Assembly: GCA_949825045.1 (NCBI GenBank)
Contig: OX463822.1
Location: 35,528,703 to 35,592,702 of the forward strand
DNA: 64,000 bases
Reading direction: 5' to 3'
From: Argyresthia goedartella
Lineage: Eukaryota; Arthropoda; Insecta; Lepidoptera; Argyresthiidae
Positions 43,089 to 54,785 of this stretch are shown piece by piece. Under the pieces are notes generated by a model, which was not told the DNA's origin, made no database searches, and was given only the letters and a program-made list of their open reading frames with translations. How positions within the stretch are numbered: position 1 is the first letter of the stretch; every line of letters starts with the position of its first letter. A program made the translations under genes and the position numbers.

Positions 43089-43407
43089 TGTTATGATTTT
43101 TGCATTGGTATTGTTTAAAATAGCCATTAATTGCGATAAAATTAGAAACAGATTTATTCTGCTATATTTAATGTCTTACTTTGTATTTTTCATATGGCGC
43201 CCCGTACCGACTTGTCGTTCTGGTATCATCGTAAGTGGCGGCAAACTTATTTAAATGGCCGTCTTGTAGGACGGAGCTCAGTTTGGTTGGAGCGTCCGCT
43301 GAGACAAGTTGGTACGGGGTACCTATGCCCGTTTGTGTCTTGACTGTGGAATGTAATTATTGTAAGAAATACACAAGTGAATTATCATTGGAGTGCTTTA
43401 TTTTACA
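43089..43407 (+). repeat. Gypsy 3' LTR
   Basis: 319 bp, three differences from the 5' LTR, followed by the AACG duplication. Beyond it the LOA-like LINE fragment resumes. Confidence 0.95.
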
Positions 43408-43445
43408 AACGACCTAGTGATACAATTGAACACAAGAGGATTTTA

Positions 43446-44937
43446 CTCAATAGCTTATTATTATTATTATTTTTTATAATAAAAGTAAATTAATGTCAAA
43501 AAGAATAATAATGTAAAAATGGCAAAATAATTAGATTAATGCAATTAAAGGTAACATTAAATAAAATTACATGTCAGAAAAAAATTAAAGGTCACAAATA
43601 CAATCATAAGTTAAGTCAGTGGTTAACTTATTCATCAATAAATTCTGACACTGAGTAATATGCTTTGCCTAGGAGGTACTTTTTAACCTTTGTCACAAAG
43701 ATGTTTAGCATGTTGATAGACTTTATCTCCACTGGTAGTTTATGAAATAAGGTAGGGCCCTTCAATGATTTGCTGGTTTTAGCGAGACGACTGGTCGAAC
43801 AGTACAAGTCGTGGGGCCGTCGAGAGGAATACCTACGGTCTGGTTTCTGGAAGCTTGGGTACTCCGATGGGTTCTGCCTCACATACTTCAGTACTTCCAA
43901 GATATACATAGAGGGGCGTGTGAGAATTCCTAGCTTAATGAAGAGTTCCCGAGCCGGGGTGTCGTTCGGTACTCCGGCAATTCTACGCACTGCACGTTTT
44001 TGAATGAGAAATGGTCTGTCGCGTTCAGCAGCCATTCCCCACAAGTCAATACCATACAAAAGTATCGAATGGAAATAGCCATAGTATGAAGTTAATAAGT
44101 GCTCTCTAGACGGAGTAGGTGAGATTCTCGATAGTGCATAATACGCACTGTTTATTTTTTTGCACAAAGAGTCAATGTGGTGAGTCCACTGCAATCCTGC
44201 ATCAAAAGTAAATCCAACAAAGCGAACAGTGTCGGTGGCAGGCAGAGTGACCCCGTTCACTACGAGTGGAACCTGGGGAGCCCCACCTACATTGCGCAAC
44301 GAGAATCTCAGTACCTGGGTCTTATCAAGGTTCAGTAGCATTCCATTCACTGTGAACCATTCAGTTAGACTTAAGGTAATCGATTGGAGGTGTTTCTTTA
44401 ATTCAGTCTCATCTTTACCGTCCACGATAATAGAGACATCATCAGCATACATCAGGGACTTGGCTGTTTCGGAGACAATATGGGGTAGGTCGTTCATCAG
44501 TATGACAAACGTGGTATTCCCTACGTTGGACCCCTGCGGCACTGATCTATCCCTGACCAGACCGGGTTCAGAAACTTCACCGTCGATGATTCACCGTGAT
44601 CTGCGTCCTGTCAGCGAAGGACATAAATAGTTGGAGAGTTAGGCCACGTACTCCATAGTGTTCCAGCTTGGCTCCAATAAGAGAGTGATCAATAAGGTCA
44701 AACGCTCGTGAAAGGTCACAGAACACAGCAGCCACGTGGCGTTTTCGTTCCAGCAGTTCGAGCACCTCTCGATGCAATACACCTGCGCAGCCCACCGTGG
44801 ACCGGCCGGTCCTATAAGCATATTGGTGTTCTGATAGAACTGAACTTTTATTCAAAAAGTTAATAAGCCTTTCACACAAGCCTATCTCAAATATCTTCGA
44901 GAAGGCTGGAACGAGAGAAATAGGTCTGTGGAACTAA
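43446..44937 (-). pseudogene. CR1/Jockey-like LINE, 5'-truncated (left arm copy)
   Basis: Minus strand, 3' tail of AAT units at about 43448-43465, 3' UTR, then ORF2. 44577-44879 holds NQ/EHQYAYRTGRST and FCDLSRAFDLIDHS. 43628-44542 holds MPQGSNVGNTTF, LMYADDVSIIV (YADD box), LRFVGFTFDAG-like thumb sequence and the C-terminal LLGKAYYSVSEFIDE. A frame change lies at about 44560. The RT starts abruptly at the RPISLVPAFSKIFE block. Nearly identical, inverted, at 45951-47440. Confidence 0.92.
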
Positions 44938-45109
44938 CTCCCAAACTAGGGTGACCTGTGTGTCTGGAGCTAGAGCCAAATCGGAAAATAGTTTTCTGTT
45001 TATAGCTACGTAGGAACGTTTATAGTTACTTAATTAGTTACCAAAAATATCGTAGGATTTAATAAATTATTATTTTTTGTCTATTTTACTTTCCTAAGTA
45101 AACAAAAGT
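44938..45109. other. Inner end of left arm
   Basis: 172 bp with no recognisable coding content, identical by eye and inverted at 45777-45950. It ends at GTAAACAAAAG, the inner tip of the inverted duplication. Confidence 0.85.
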
Positions 45110-45776
45110 AAAAAAATACATCAGATATCTAGGACTTCAGATAGACCAAAATATTAGGTGGAAATGCCACATAACACTGTTGGCAGGAAGAATAAGAAAG
45201 TTCATATTTGTCTTTCGCACATTGCGCCACGTAGAAGATATACAGCTACTACTACAGACCTTCAAAGCCCTATGCCAATGTTTAATAAGGTATGGTATTA
45301 TCTCTTGGGGTGGGGCTTGCAAGACACACATGTTTGAGCTGGAATGAGCACACATGTTCTAAAAGTGATGTTTTTTCGGCCCCGAAGTCATGAAACTAAT
45401 GTAGTCTATAAAATAAATTGTTCGTATACCAATGTCTCAGGAGATATCACGAACTTGTGGTCCCCCTACTAGTAATTAGAAACGATAGAACAAAGAAAAT
45501 TCCACTCCCTCAGGTTAGAAGCGCATTCGCATAAAGACAATATTATTATATTTCGGTTCGATTTTACAACTTATTACAAAAACAGAATATAAATTTGAAT
45601 ATTAGTACACTCAGTAATTATGAATATGAAAAGCAAGTGATTGTATGGCTAAAAAGCTAAGACTACATACCTATCATTAGAGAACATTCTGTCATCTATT
45701 GATTGCAGTATGTTCTCTAGTGAGAGTTGTTATTGAATATTGTAAAATTTTGCCTAAAATGTCAACCCTTCCTCCC
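45110..45776 (+). pseudogene. Spacer of the inverted duplication, with Jockey-type RT C-terminal remnant
   Basis: 667 bp present once. From 45113 the plus strand encodes IRYLGLQIDQNIRWKCHI, RKFIFVFRTLRHVEDIQ and IRYGIISWGGA, the C-terminal part of a LINE ORF2. It is similar in style to the element at 54786-55910 (YLGVELDQNLNF, ISCWGGA). After a stop near 45345 the coding signal fades to about 45660, and the rest is AT-rich. This is the loop between the two arms. Confidence 0.8.
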
Positions 45777-45950
45777 TTTTGTTTACTTAGGAAAGTAAAA
45801 TAGACAAAAAATAATAATTTATTAAATCCTACGATATTTTTGGTAACTAATTAAGTAACTATAAACGTTCCTACGTAGCTATAAACAGAAAACTATTTTC
45901 CGATTTGGCTCTAGCTCCAGACACACAGGTCACCCTAGTTTGGGAGTTAG

Positions 45951-47440
45951 TTCCACAGACCTATTTCTCTCGTTCCAGCCTTCTCGAAGATATTTGAGAT
46001 AGGCTTGTGTGAAAGGCTTATTAACTTTTTGAATAAAAGTTCAGTTCTATCAGAACACCAATATGCTTATAGGACCGGCCGGTCCACGGTGGGCTGCGCA
46101 GGTGTATTGCATCGAGAGGTGCTCGAACTGCTGGAACGAAAACGCCACGTGGCTGCTGTGTTCTGCGACCTTTCACGAGCGTTTGACCTTATTGATCACT
46201 CTCTTATTGGAGCCAAGCTGGAACACTATGGAGTACGTGGCCTAACTCTCCAACTATTTATGTCCTTCGCTGACAGGACGCAGATCACGGTGAATCATCG
46301 ACGGTGAAGTTTCTGAACCCGGTCTGGTCAGGGATAGATCAGTGCCGCAGGGGTCCAACGTAGGGAATACCACGTTTGTCATACTGATGAACGACCTACC
46401 CCATATTGTCTCCGAAACAGCCAAGTCCCTGATGTATGCTGATGATGTCTCTATTATCGTGGACGGTAAAGATGAGACTGAATTAAAGAAACACCTCCAA
46501 TCGATTACCTTAAGTCTAACTGAATGGTTCACAGTGAATGGAATGCTACTGAACCTTGATAAGACCCAGGTACTGAGATTCTCGTTGCGCAATGTAGGTG
46601 GGGCTCCCCAGGTTCCACTCGTAGTGAACGGGGTCACTCTGCCTGCCACCGACACTGTTCGCTTTGTTGGATTTACTTTTGACGCAGAATTGCAGTGGAC
46701 TCACCACATTGACTCTTTGTGCAAAAAAATAAACAGTGCGTATTATGCACTATCGAGAATCTCACCTACTCCGTCTAGAGGGCACTTATTAACTTTATAC
46801 TATGGCTATTTCCATTCGATACTTTTGTATGGTATTGACTTGTGGGGAATGGCTGCTGAACGCGACAGACCATTTCTCATTCAAAAACGTGCAGTGCGTA
46901 GAATTGCCGGAGTACCGAACGACACCCCGGCTCGGGAACTCTTCATTAAGCTAGGAATTCTCACACGCCCCTCTATGTACATCTTGGAAGTACTGAAGTA
47001 TGTGAGGCAGAACCCATCGGAGTACCCAAGCTTCCAGAAACCAGACCGTAGGTATTCCTCTCGACGGCCCCACGACTTGTACTGTTCGACCAGTCGTCTC
47101 GCTAAAACCAGCAAATCATTGAAGGGCCCTACCTTATTTCATAAACTACCAGTGGAGATAAAGTCCATCAACATGCTAAACATCTTTGTGACAAAGGTTA
47201 AAAAGTACCTCCTAGGCAAAGCATATTACTCAGTGTCAGAATTTATTGATGAATAAGTTAACCACGGACTTAACTTATGATTGTATTTGTGACCTTTAAT
47301 TTTTTTCTGACATGTAATTTTATTTAATGTTACCTTTAATTGCATTAATCTAATTATTTTGCCATTTTTACATTATTATTCTTTTTGACATTAATTTACT
47401 TTTATTATATAAAATAATAATAATAATAAGCTATTGAGTA
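45951..47440 (+). pseudogene. CR1/Jockey-like LINE, 5'-truncated (right arm copy)
   Basis: Mirror copy of 43446-44937. RT pieces at 46005-46307 and 46342-47256 (304 codons, YADD box in LMYADDVSII), the same frame change between them, then a 3' UTR and an AAT-unit tail (about 47415-47431). Residue differences from the left copy include FDAE for FDAG and SRGHLLTLYY for SREHLLTSYY. Confidence 0.92.
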
Positions 47441-48640
47441 GAATCCTCTTGTGTTCAATTGTATCACTAGGTCGTTAGCTGCTAGTACCCACAGTAGTGG
47501 TGATAGCACACCCCCCTGTGGTGCTTATCGCTGATTTCCAGAGAGATTATTCTTGAAACCAACATTTTTGTTATCCAGATTATCATGTTAGGGTTACTGC
47601 CTAGTTGCTCCAATCCAGTTCTGATGCTACTGAAGTTTGTTTTATCAAATGCTCCTTTGATGTCTATAAATACCGCCAGGCACGACAGTTGGCTTAGTAT
47701 TGAGCTTTCTATCCTTCTGACCACTGCGTGTAAGGCAGTCTGTGTGGATTTTCCTGCATAGTACGCATGTTGGTTTGGGTGTATAAGGTTGGTTCTTATA
47801 GGACCGTCCCTTATAAATCTATCACACACTCTTTCTAAAGTTTTCAGAATGAATTTTGTGAGACTTATAGGTCTGAAGGATTTACGCTCAGTATAGTCGT
47901 CTTTGCCTGGTTTCGGCAGGAAGACAACTTTCACTTCTCTCCAGATCCTGGGCATGTAGCCGAGTGCTAGACATGCCCTAAATATTTTTACAAGTCTTGG
48001 CATAATGAGCATTGCTCCCCCTTGCAGTAGGGCTGGTATTACGCCGTCTGGTCCTGGTGATTAATATGGAAGGAAAAAGCTGATCGCCCATCTCACTTTC
48101 TCTTCGTCTATCAGGTTTTTTACTTCAACCCATGCTTCCGGCGGGGGTGTTTATGGTTTGCGAGGAGCTTGGTGTTTCCGTCGGTATCTCTACCTATTTT
48201 GCTGGTAGTATTGTTCACCGCGGTAAATGCGTTTGTAGCAATACACTACAGAGCTCTTCTTCGCTCTTGGGGTATTCTCCATTCGGTTTCTTTATCGAAC
48301 CAGGTTGGTGTTGTGGGTCTTTACCTATTAGCATTTTGATTCGTAGGGCCTGCGACTCGCTATTTTTCGAGCCTCAGACATTTCTTCACGATTCTCTAAA
48401 ATTGCACCTAGTTGGTTTTTAAACGGGTTACGTGCCTTTTGAATAGCTTTCTAGTCATCCTCTGCTTTCTCATATTAAACCGCATTCTCTCCAGTTTGTC
48501 GCACCAACAGCTGTCTTTATATGGCAGGATTTGTTGTAGCTATCATTTATCGCTCCATTGAGTTGAATGACCGCTAATTCTATTTCTTACATTGTCTCCA
48601 GTTTTTTGTTGCACTCTAGTGTTACAGTTACTAACTGCAA
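47441..48640 (-). pseudogene. LOA/Ingi-like LINE RT fragment (right arm copy)
   Basis: Mirror of 35560-36747. The open frame 47482-48012 carries FLPKPGKDDYTERKSFRPIS and IDIKGAFDKT. Here the element is not split by the Gypsy: the target sequence around CTAACGACCTAG is continuous (47469-47480). Confidence 0.85.
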
Positions 48641-48689
48641 GTCTTTATTACTTTTGTTTTATTTAATTTTTCTTCAGAGCACCCTTTTT

Positions 48690-49445
48690 AAATTTCCAGG
48701 CATGGCATTCTCAAGCTTTACTATGTAAAGAATGCATGCAGAGCAGAGGCATTCGAAACTGCAGCAACAACTAACCAAGGCAGTAGAATTAAACCACAGG
48801 CAAATGAAAGAGCGCAGTGAAAATTATTTTTAAATAAAAAGCTTGAAAGCCAAGAACTCACAGCTAAGAGATAGTGTGTCTACTTTGCGAGAAACACACG
48901 AGGAGTCACAAAATGAAATTAATTGATAGGAAAACTAGTAGAATCTTTTGAAACCCTGCGCACTGGCCTTGTTTCTGCATGTGACCGCAGTAAATTCCTC
49001 TAATACCAACTCAATAAGGCAAACTTGAAGTTGTGCATAGAAAAAGAATACCACGAATCTTGCCACATCACCTCTATCCAACAAGAACTAGAAGTAGCCA
49101 ACCTAAGCACTATCCTTCAAACCATGCCGACAAGCAGCAGAAAAAAATATATGAAATTAAATAAATTCATGAAGAAAACTAGAGGGAATGTAAAATCACT
49201 TACATTAGCCTTGAAACGAGTTTCCGTTTCAAGGCTGATGCAAGTATACACAGAGAATAACAAGAATCTCCTTACTGCAAGAGCTCCGGAAAAAAAATGT
49301 AGGTTTACAGTCAGACCTCCAAGATGCCCGAGTAGAAATCCAGCATCTACGTGACCTCCTGGTAAATGTACCACAATGTAATGCAAAAGAACAGAGTGAG
49401 TTAGCCGAAATCAGAGCCGCGACAATTGAAAACCAATACAGTGAG
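48690..49445 (+). pseudogene. Coiled-coil protein remnant (right arm copy)
   Basis: Mirror of 34776-35500: the same heptad-rich segments (SKLQQQLTKAVELNHRQMK near 48750; IQQELEVANLST near 49075; ARVEIQHLRDL near 49330) with the same frame breaks. No known element domain. Unrecognised. Confidence 0.55.
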
Positions 49446-49760
49446 CAAAAAATTGTTTGAATATTCGCTGCTTTCCCCCACAACAAGATACCATAGATGT
49501 AGCCACATCCGTGTTTTGTTTGATGTTCCTAACAGCAAAAGCCGCAGAACTTAATTTACTAGCGAATTTATCTATGTGGGGTCCTCGCTGCAATTTGCTA
49601 TCAATAGTTATTCCAAGTAACTTTGTATTATTTACTACTTCTAACATGTTGCTGTCTCATACTAAACTGGTCTCAACTTGCCTGACATTTGGAAGTGAAA
49701 ATTTGAAACACTTGGTTTTACCAGCGTTTTACAATAAATTATCAATTACTGTGAACCTAT
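49446..49760 (-). pseudogene. CR1-like LINE fragment (right arm copy)
   Basis: Mirror of 34462-34775, encoding LGITIDSKLQRGPHI on the minus strand, with the same 45-bp internal loss. Continues into LTR-like sequence at 49761. Confidence 0.85.
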
Positions 49761-49893
49761 TGTAAGGATGGGCTTATTGGGATGTAGTGAGAGACGTGTT
49801 TGTTAGTTCAAAGACGGGCGTTTATTGACTAAGGATGGACACAGGCATTGGTTATTATAGAGACGTATTGGCTAAAGGTGGTCACACACTACA
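49761..49893 (-). repeat. LTR-like fragment (right arm copy)
   Basis: Mirror of 34336-34461, about 133 bp with a few inserted bases (GTTATTATAGAG near 49853). TG...CA ends again. No clear target duplication. Confidence 0.4.
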
Positions 49894-51049
49894 CCTTCTA
49901 CCTTTTTTTGAAATAAAAAAATTGGTATTTTTATTTTTTCTAACATTAAAGCGAAAATTTACTTATAAATTCAAATGTTAAAATAAATAACCTATACAAT
50001 GCAAACTGACTTTTTGACCTTTTAATTTTAAATTTACTACTTTAAAACAATATGCTGTAACTTATGCCAAATTAAATCTTATCATCAACATCAGCAACTT
50101 CGCAAAACATCTTACATTTCATTTTAACCATCAGATAACTCTATTTCACTTAGTTTATTGTTAACCACGTATTTAAATATTATTTTTTTGTGACACAAAA
50201 CTGATATTACTTAAATAAAAAATACTGAAATAAAAACATATCCAAAACATCAACAGTAGTGAAGTTTAACTAAAAATCTTTATTTTAATTTTTAAATGTA
50301 TTTACCTTTTTTTCAACATGAACAATGACAACTTCGCAAATATAATTTTCTTAAAATAATTATTTTTGCCTTTTCAAATGCATTTTAAACTACACTGCCA
50401 TTGCAAAAATATAGATATGAAAGCGCTTTAATATTAATAAAAAAATAAAAATTAACCATACTTATTTATTTATTTATTCAGGCAATCAACAGTGTTACAA
50501 AACAGATAATCCTTTAAATTAACACCAATTATATAGCCAATAATAGATTATCCCAAAAAGATCCTTTTGTTGTTACAGTATGTGTTTTAGTGAGGCAAAA
50601 ATAAACGGACCAGTAGTAGTAGTTTTTTTTAATACATTTATTTATATATTTTTTATACGTTCGTTCTATTACATTTACATATTTATGTTTATATAAGTAT
50701 ATAATGTAAATATATATATATATATATATATATTCTGCGACATATATATATATATATGTCGCAGAAGGGTCAGGACCGATGGCTGAGGGCGTCCCGAGGG
50801 TGGGTGTGATGGGTACTCGAGCATTGGAGGCAACAGTTTAGTTATAACACAGTGTATTAACTTTAGGGCATGACTCATGTACTAGACACAGAATAATGAC
50901 ACTTGACACTGGGAGCACTAGTTACAGTCACACTAAACACGGGGAGAACTAGATACATAATAACCATACTAGACACGGGGACTGGCTAGTCCAATAATAT
51001 GGGAGGAGGTGCGCTCCGTACGACTGCTCGATACAGACTGACCCGCTGA
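49894..51049 (-). repeat. Block X copy D, part 1
   Basis: The reverse complement contains the AT-rich stretch, the empty mariner TA (50410-50411), the TA palindrome (50737-50762), the empty site of the ORF1-only element (near 50830) and the uninterrupted LINE site (near 50968). It ends at a 9-bp duplication ACCCGCTGA (51041-51049). Confidence 0.9.
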
Positions 51050-51346
51050 ATTGCTTCATAATCTTCTCACGCACCCCTTCTGGGGCGTGGGGAGTCGGGG
51101 TCAGGTCGATGGACCTCTTCCCGAAGAATCGCCTCTGTCCACTCCTGTGGACAGGTCATCGGATGGCCCATGCGGGCGGTGGTCTTCTTGTGGCGCTGGT
51201 ATGCAGTGGGTGATCGCCGGCTAGGCAACCAGGTCGCGTGGCAGGCGGCGGCGGTCGAGCGGGCGCGCGTGGTGCGACGCCAGTTCGGCGATGTGCGGAA
51301 GGTGTGATGCATCCGCAAGCGCGAATATGCCCTTCGCCAGCCTCTA
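51050..51346 (-). mobile_element. 297-bp GC-rich insertion with 9-bp duplication
   Basis: Flanked by ACCCGCTGA at 51041-51049 and 51347-51355. Copies A and B are continuous here. The minus-strand frame (51067-51366) ends in PRPRRGA with a stop near the end of the insert and includes ARMGHPMTCPQEWTEAILRE, which I cannot place. The structure fits a severely 5'-truncated retroelement end, but no tail is obvious. Confidence 0.65.
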
Positions 51347-51912
51347 ACCCGCTGACTAGCGCGCACGCCCTTTTTATAGCATGCACAGCTAACCTCCCAA
51401 TTATTGGCCCAACCTAAGCGAATGCATGTATCGATTGTGTCACCGTACTTATCTCTACTACCTTACGCTATAGCTACAGCTCAATTCGTACACTACGACA
51501 CGGCCAACCTGACACTACAGTCGTCCACGACTGTATCATCTGTGAAACAACAACTACATTTCGCTCGATCATCCTGACTCTTAAGTAGTATCTCGATTTT
51601 CACAATACTTTTAGGTCTGTCTACCAAGCACACACAATTTAGAAAAGTATTCAAATAATCAATTTCTCTCACTAAAATATTCTCACGGATTCTTTTCATC
51701 CCCGAAGCCCAGCCTAAGGTGTCCGTGCCCACGGAATCTTTTGTTAGTGTAGCCCAACCCTACCGTGTCCATACCTACGCAATCTTTTGCGCCATCTGTG
51801 CCCACAGATGCAACGCCTTCGTCGCAACGGTGCCAACCCGTGGCCAACCCCAACATTTCCGTACCAACGGAATCCAACCCCAACATCTCCGTACCAACGG
51901 AATCCAACCCCA
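51347..51912 (-). repeat. Block X copy D, part 2
   Basis: Continues Block X in reverse through about two of the 30-bp minisatellite units (51850-51910). It then breaks off at 51912, followed by about 53 bp of unassigned AT-rich sequence (51913-51965) before the LINE copies. Confidence 0.88.
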
Positions 51913-51965
51913 ATTATTTGCTTCTTCTACGAGCATTTAAATATAAATATTTTCAAAATGTTTTT

Positions 51966-54340
51966 TACGTGATGTATTTGGTTTTACTTACGTTTAATGT
52001 TAAAACATTTTTCTGAAGCCAATCTGAGACTCTGTTAAAACCAAATTGAGCACTCTCAAAGACCATTTGCCAGTTTTTCTCTCTAAAAAGTAATACAGTG
52101 TCATCAGCATAGGCGACAATACTTCCGCAGGGCAATTTGAGGTTGCAAAGCTCATTTATATACAGCAAAAATAAAGTTGGGCCGAGAATACTACCCTGCG
52201 GAACTCCCCATTTGACTGGCTGGGGTTCACTTATATTATCACCTATCCTGACACTCTGTCTTCTATCAGACAGGTAGCTTTTAAACAGCATAAGTTGAGT
52301 ACCCCTTACACCCACAGACTCAAGTTTGTTTACAAGGAGAGCGATCGAGACCGTGTCAAATGCTTTGGCCAGGTCAAGGAAGATGCCTAGGCATCTCTCT
52401 CCGCTATCTAAACTCTCCGCTATTAAATTGGTCACTAGATGAACGGCATCGGAGGTGGACTTTCGTGAACGAAAACCAAGTTATCTTTCGGACAAGATTT
52501 TGTTTTTTCAAGATAGTTCATTAATCGAGTATTGATAATACGCTCTAGAATTTTGGACATGGACGGGAGAATTGAGATAGGTCTATAGCATTCGACACGA
52601 TCCCACTCACCACCCTTGTGAACAGGGACAACCAGGGATCTTTTGAGAGCACAAGGAAAGATTCCTTGGTCAAGACTAAGATTAAAAATATAGCACAGCA
52701 AAGGCACCAGTATATCTTTATGTTGTTTTAAAATTTTGTTTGGTATATTGTCCCACCCAACTGAACATTCGTTTTTGAGCTGCATAATTAGCCTGTTCAC
52801 CTCTTCACAGTCAGTTTGTATTAAGGCGAAAGAGTGCGGGCTCCTGTCTGGCAGAGAAACTGTTTGATTGTTTTGTATAAGAGTAATATCTTCAGCGGAT
52901 TTTTTACCAACGTTTAAAAAATACTGGTTGACTAAATCGATCGATTTTTGTGGAGATTTGTCAATTTTCAATAATTCGTTTGGACTGTTTTTATTTTTTT
53001 CAGTTGATGTAATTAATTTTATAGCTTTCCATATGTCCTTATTATTGTTGCCTGCTTTAGTTAACAATGATTTCTCATAAATTCTTTTTAATTTCTTGAT
53101 TAAATTATTGCAAAAATTTCTGTATCTGTTGTAGACTAATTTGAATGTGTCATTTTCTCGTTGTGACATTGATTTTTTATGTAATTTGTCTCTATTTCTG
53201 AGGCATCGTAATAAACCGGGTGTTAACCAAGGTTTGAGAATTTTTTTTCTAGATGAAATTTTCTTTATTGACTGATTTCTGTCCAGCGCAACTTGAAACA
53301 ACCTAATAAACTCATTCGTAGCCGCATCTGGGTCTTGCAATGGATGGTGGATTGGCAGCACGGCTAGGCCCTGGCTGAGAGGTGGAGGTCTGAGAGAAGG
53401 CTGCAAGCTCTTTTCTCAGCCCCTCGACCGTTGCGGTGAGAGAAGCGAGCTGTGAGCGCAGTTCTGCGTTTTCCCGCTCCAGCCTCTCAATGTTGGCATC
53501 GGAGTTAGTCCTCCGAGCCAATTCCTCGCTTCCGGCCTGAACCTTCCTCGCTGCCATCCTAAGGCTCCGGACGTTGTTGCTCTTAAGATGGCTAGAGGTG
53601 TCAGAGACCTTTTCCACCGTCTCAAGGTTGCTCCGCATCAAACTCTGAATTTACGCGGTAGGCATATTCGCCATAGATGCAGCCAGCTCCTCTACGCTAG
53701 GGAGTGACCGCTTCGCCCGCGTCTTTTTCGGAGCAGCGGACGGGTCCAGGTTTCCGTCTGCATAGTCCATTGAAGTGGATAGCGTCCGCTTTCTACTCTT
53801 GCCTCCCATCGATGCTGCTGATGGGGGCCTCGACAGCGACATTGCTGAGGAAACATCAGACTCCTCGCCGTCCGTCGACACCAGCCTGATGTTCATGACT
53901 GGTGTTGGTGTGGGTGGACGCCTGAAGCGCCCTTTTGCGTCTCGCGGGGGAGCTGCAGCCGGCTCAGCCCGCATCGGGGGCGTGCTTAAAGCACCACCAT
54001 CCCCATCGCCACCTCCGCCTCTCAGCCTGAGAGGACTCAGCGCTATTTCCAGGCGACTGCCCGGAACAGCAGATCTCCGAACTTCTCGGTCCTCTTCAAA
54101 ATGGGTGTTGCCCTCCCCAGAGAACGAGGGGCAGCCTGTGCCCGAAGGCACAGGGAGGGATTCTCCACCGACGGAGCCGTACCACCGGCTCCGTCGGTGG
54201 AGAATCCCTCCCTGTGCGTCCCACCGTCGCCGGAGCTGGCACAACAGATGACAGCGTTTCTGCGGGACTCCGCAACGTAGCCGCTGGGCTCTTGCCTTTG
54301 GAGGGCAGGGGACGCATTGGCTCAGGCTGTGCCATACTGG
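51966..54340 (-). mobile_element. Chimeric LINE copy 1, 3'-truncated
   Basis: Minus strand. Almost identical to 55440-57655 of copy 2, but lacking the last 1.1 kb (RT C-terminus and 3' UTR). RT pieces at 51965-52435 (GVPQGSILGPTLF, VAYADDTVLLF) and 52435-53406, ORF1 pieces at 53312-53641 and 53651-54244. Its extreme 5' end (54186-54340, beginning MAQPEPMRPL) is not in copy 2. It shares copy 2's frameshift and stop positions. Loss of a 3' end is atypical for LINE insertion. Confidence 0.85.
54148..54217. repeat. 32-bp perfect inverted repeat
   Basis: Arms 54148-54179 and 54186-54217 are perfect reverse complements (they start GCACAGGGAGGG and end CCCTCCCTGTGC) around a 6-bp loop. They lie at the point where copies 1 and 2 diverge within ORF1. 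Copy 2 has one arm and a GGTGGTACC extension. Confidence 0.92.
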
Positions 54341-54785
54341 ATGAAATGAAATGAAATAGTTTATTTGTGTTCTAGAGAGTGATTACAGTTCACTTGTTAT
54401 ACATACGTTAAAAACGTTATAACAGTGTCAGAGTGACTTTAACTCCCTATGGTAGGGTTTCCACTGTGTTATAGGATAAGTTAAAATATCTCTTCCCTTT
54501 TTGTTTGTACATATAGTATATGTAAACAGGTTAAATATTACAACTTAATTTTACAAAAAGAAAACATTTTAAAAATAAAAATTAAAAATTAATGCACATT
54601 GTGTGTTTGTTTGTGTGTAAGTAGTACAGTATGTGTAGTTGTAGAGTGTTATGTATGTATGTATGCTGAGGTGTGTAGTGCATGTAAGTGTAGTGTAGTT
54701 TTATACTATGACTAAAAAGTGTATGTGTAAGTTTAGTATGATAATACTTCTATAAATTCTTCGCTGTCCTCGTATGTATATGATC

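Larger units (their letters stand above)
36748..43407 (+). mobile_element. Ty3/Gypsy LTR retrotransposon, full length, mutated
   Basis: 6,660 bp with 319-bp LTRs (36748-37066 and 43089-43407), TG...CA ends and a 4-bp duplication AACG (36744-36747 and 43408-43411). By eye the LTRs differ at three positions. The right arm of the inverted repeat keeps the empty site with a single AACG (complement of 47473-47476). Gag, protease, RT, RNase H and integrase are all present, but the reading frame is broken four times. Confidence 0.96.
45777..51912 (-). repeat. Right arm of the giant inverted duplication (Block X copy D side)
   Basis: 6.1 kb that reads, in reverse, as arm B without its later insertions. 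45777-47472 pairs with 43412-45109, 47473-50409 with 33819-36747, and 50412-51912 with the Block X parts of copy B. The 304-codon LINE frames in both arms differ at about four residues, so the arms are roughly 99% identical there. It carries empty sites for the Gypsy, mariner, LINE and ORF1-only insertions. Confidence 0.93.

Noticed and set aside
53704..54251. Plus-strand proline-rich frames across LINE ORF1
   Set aside because: Antisense of the minus-strand ORF1. The same pattern appears in copy 2.
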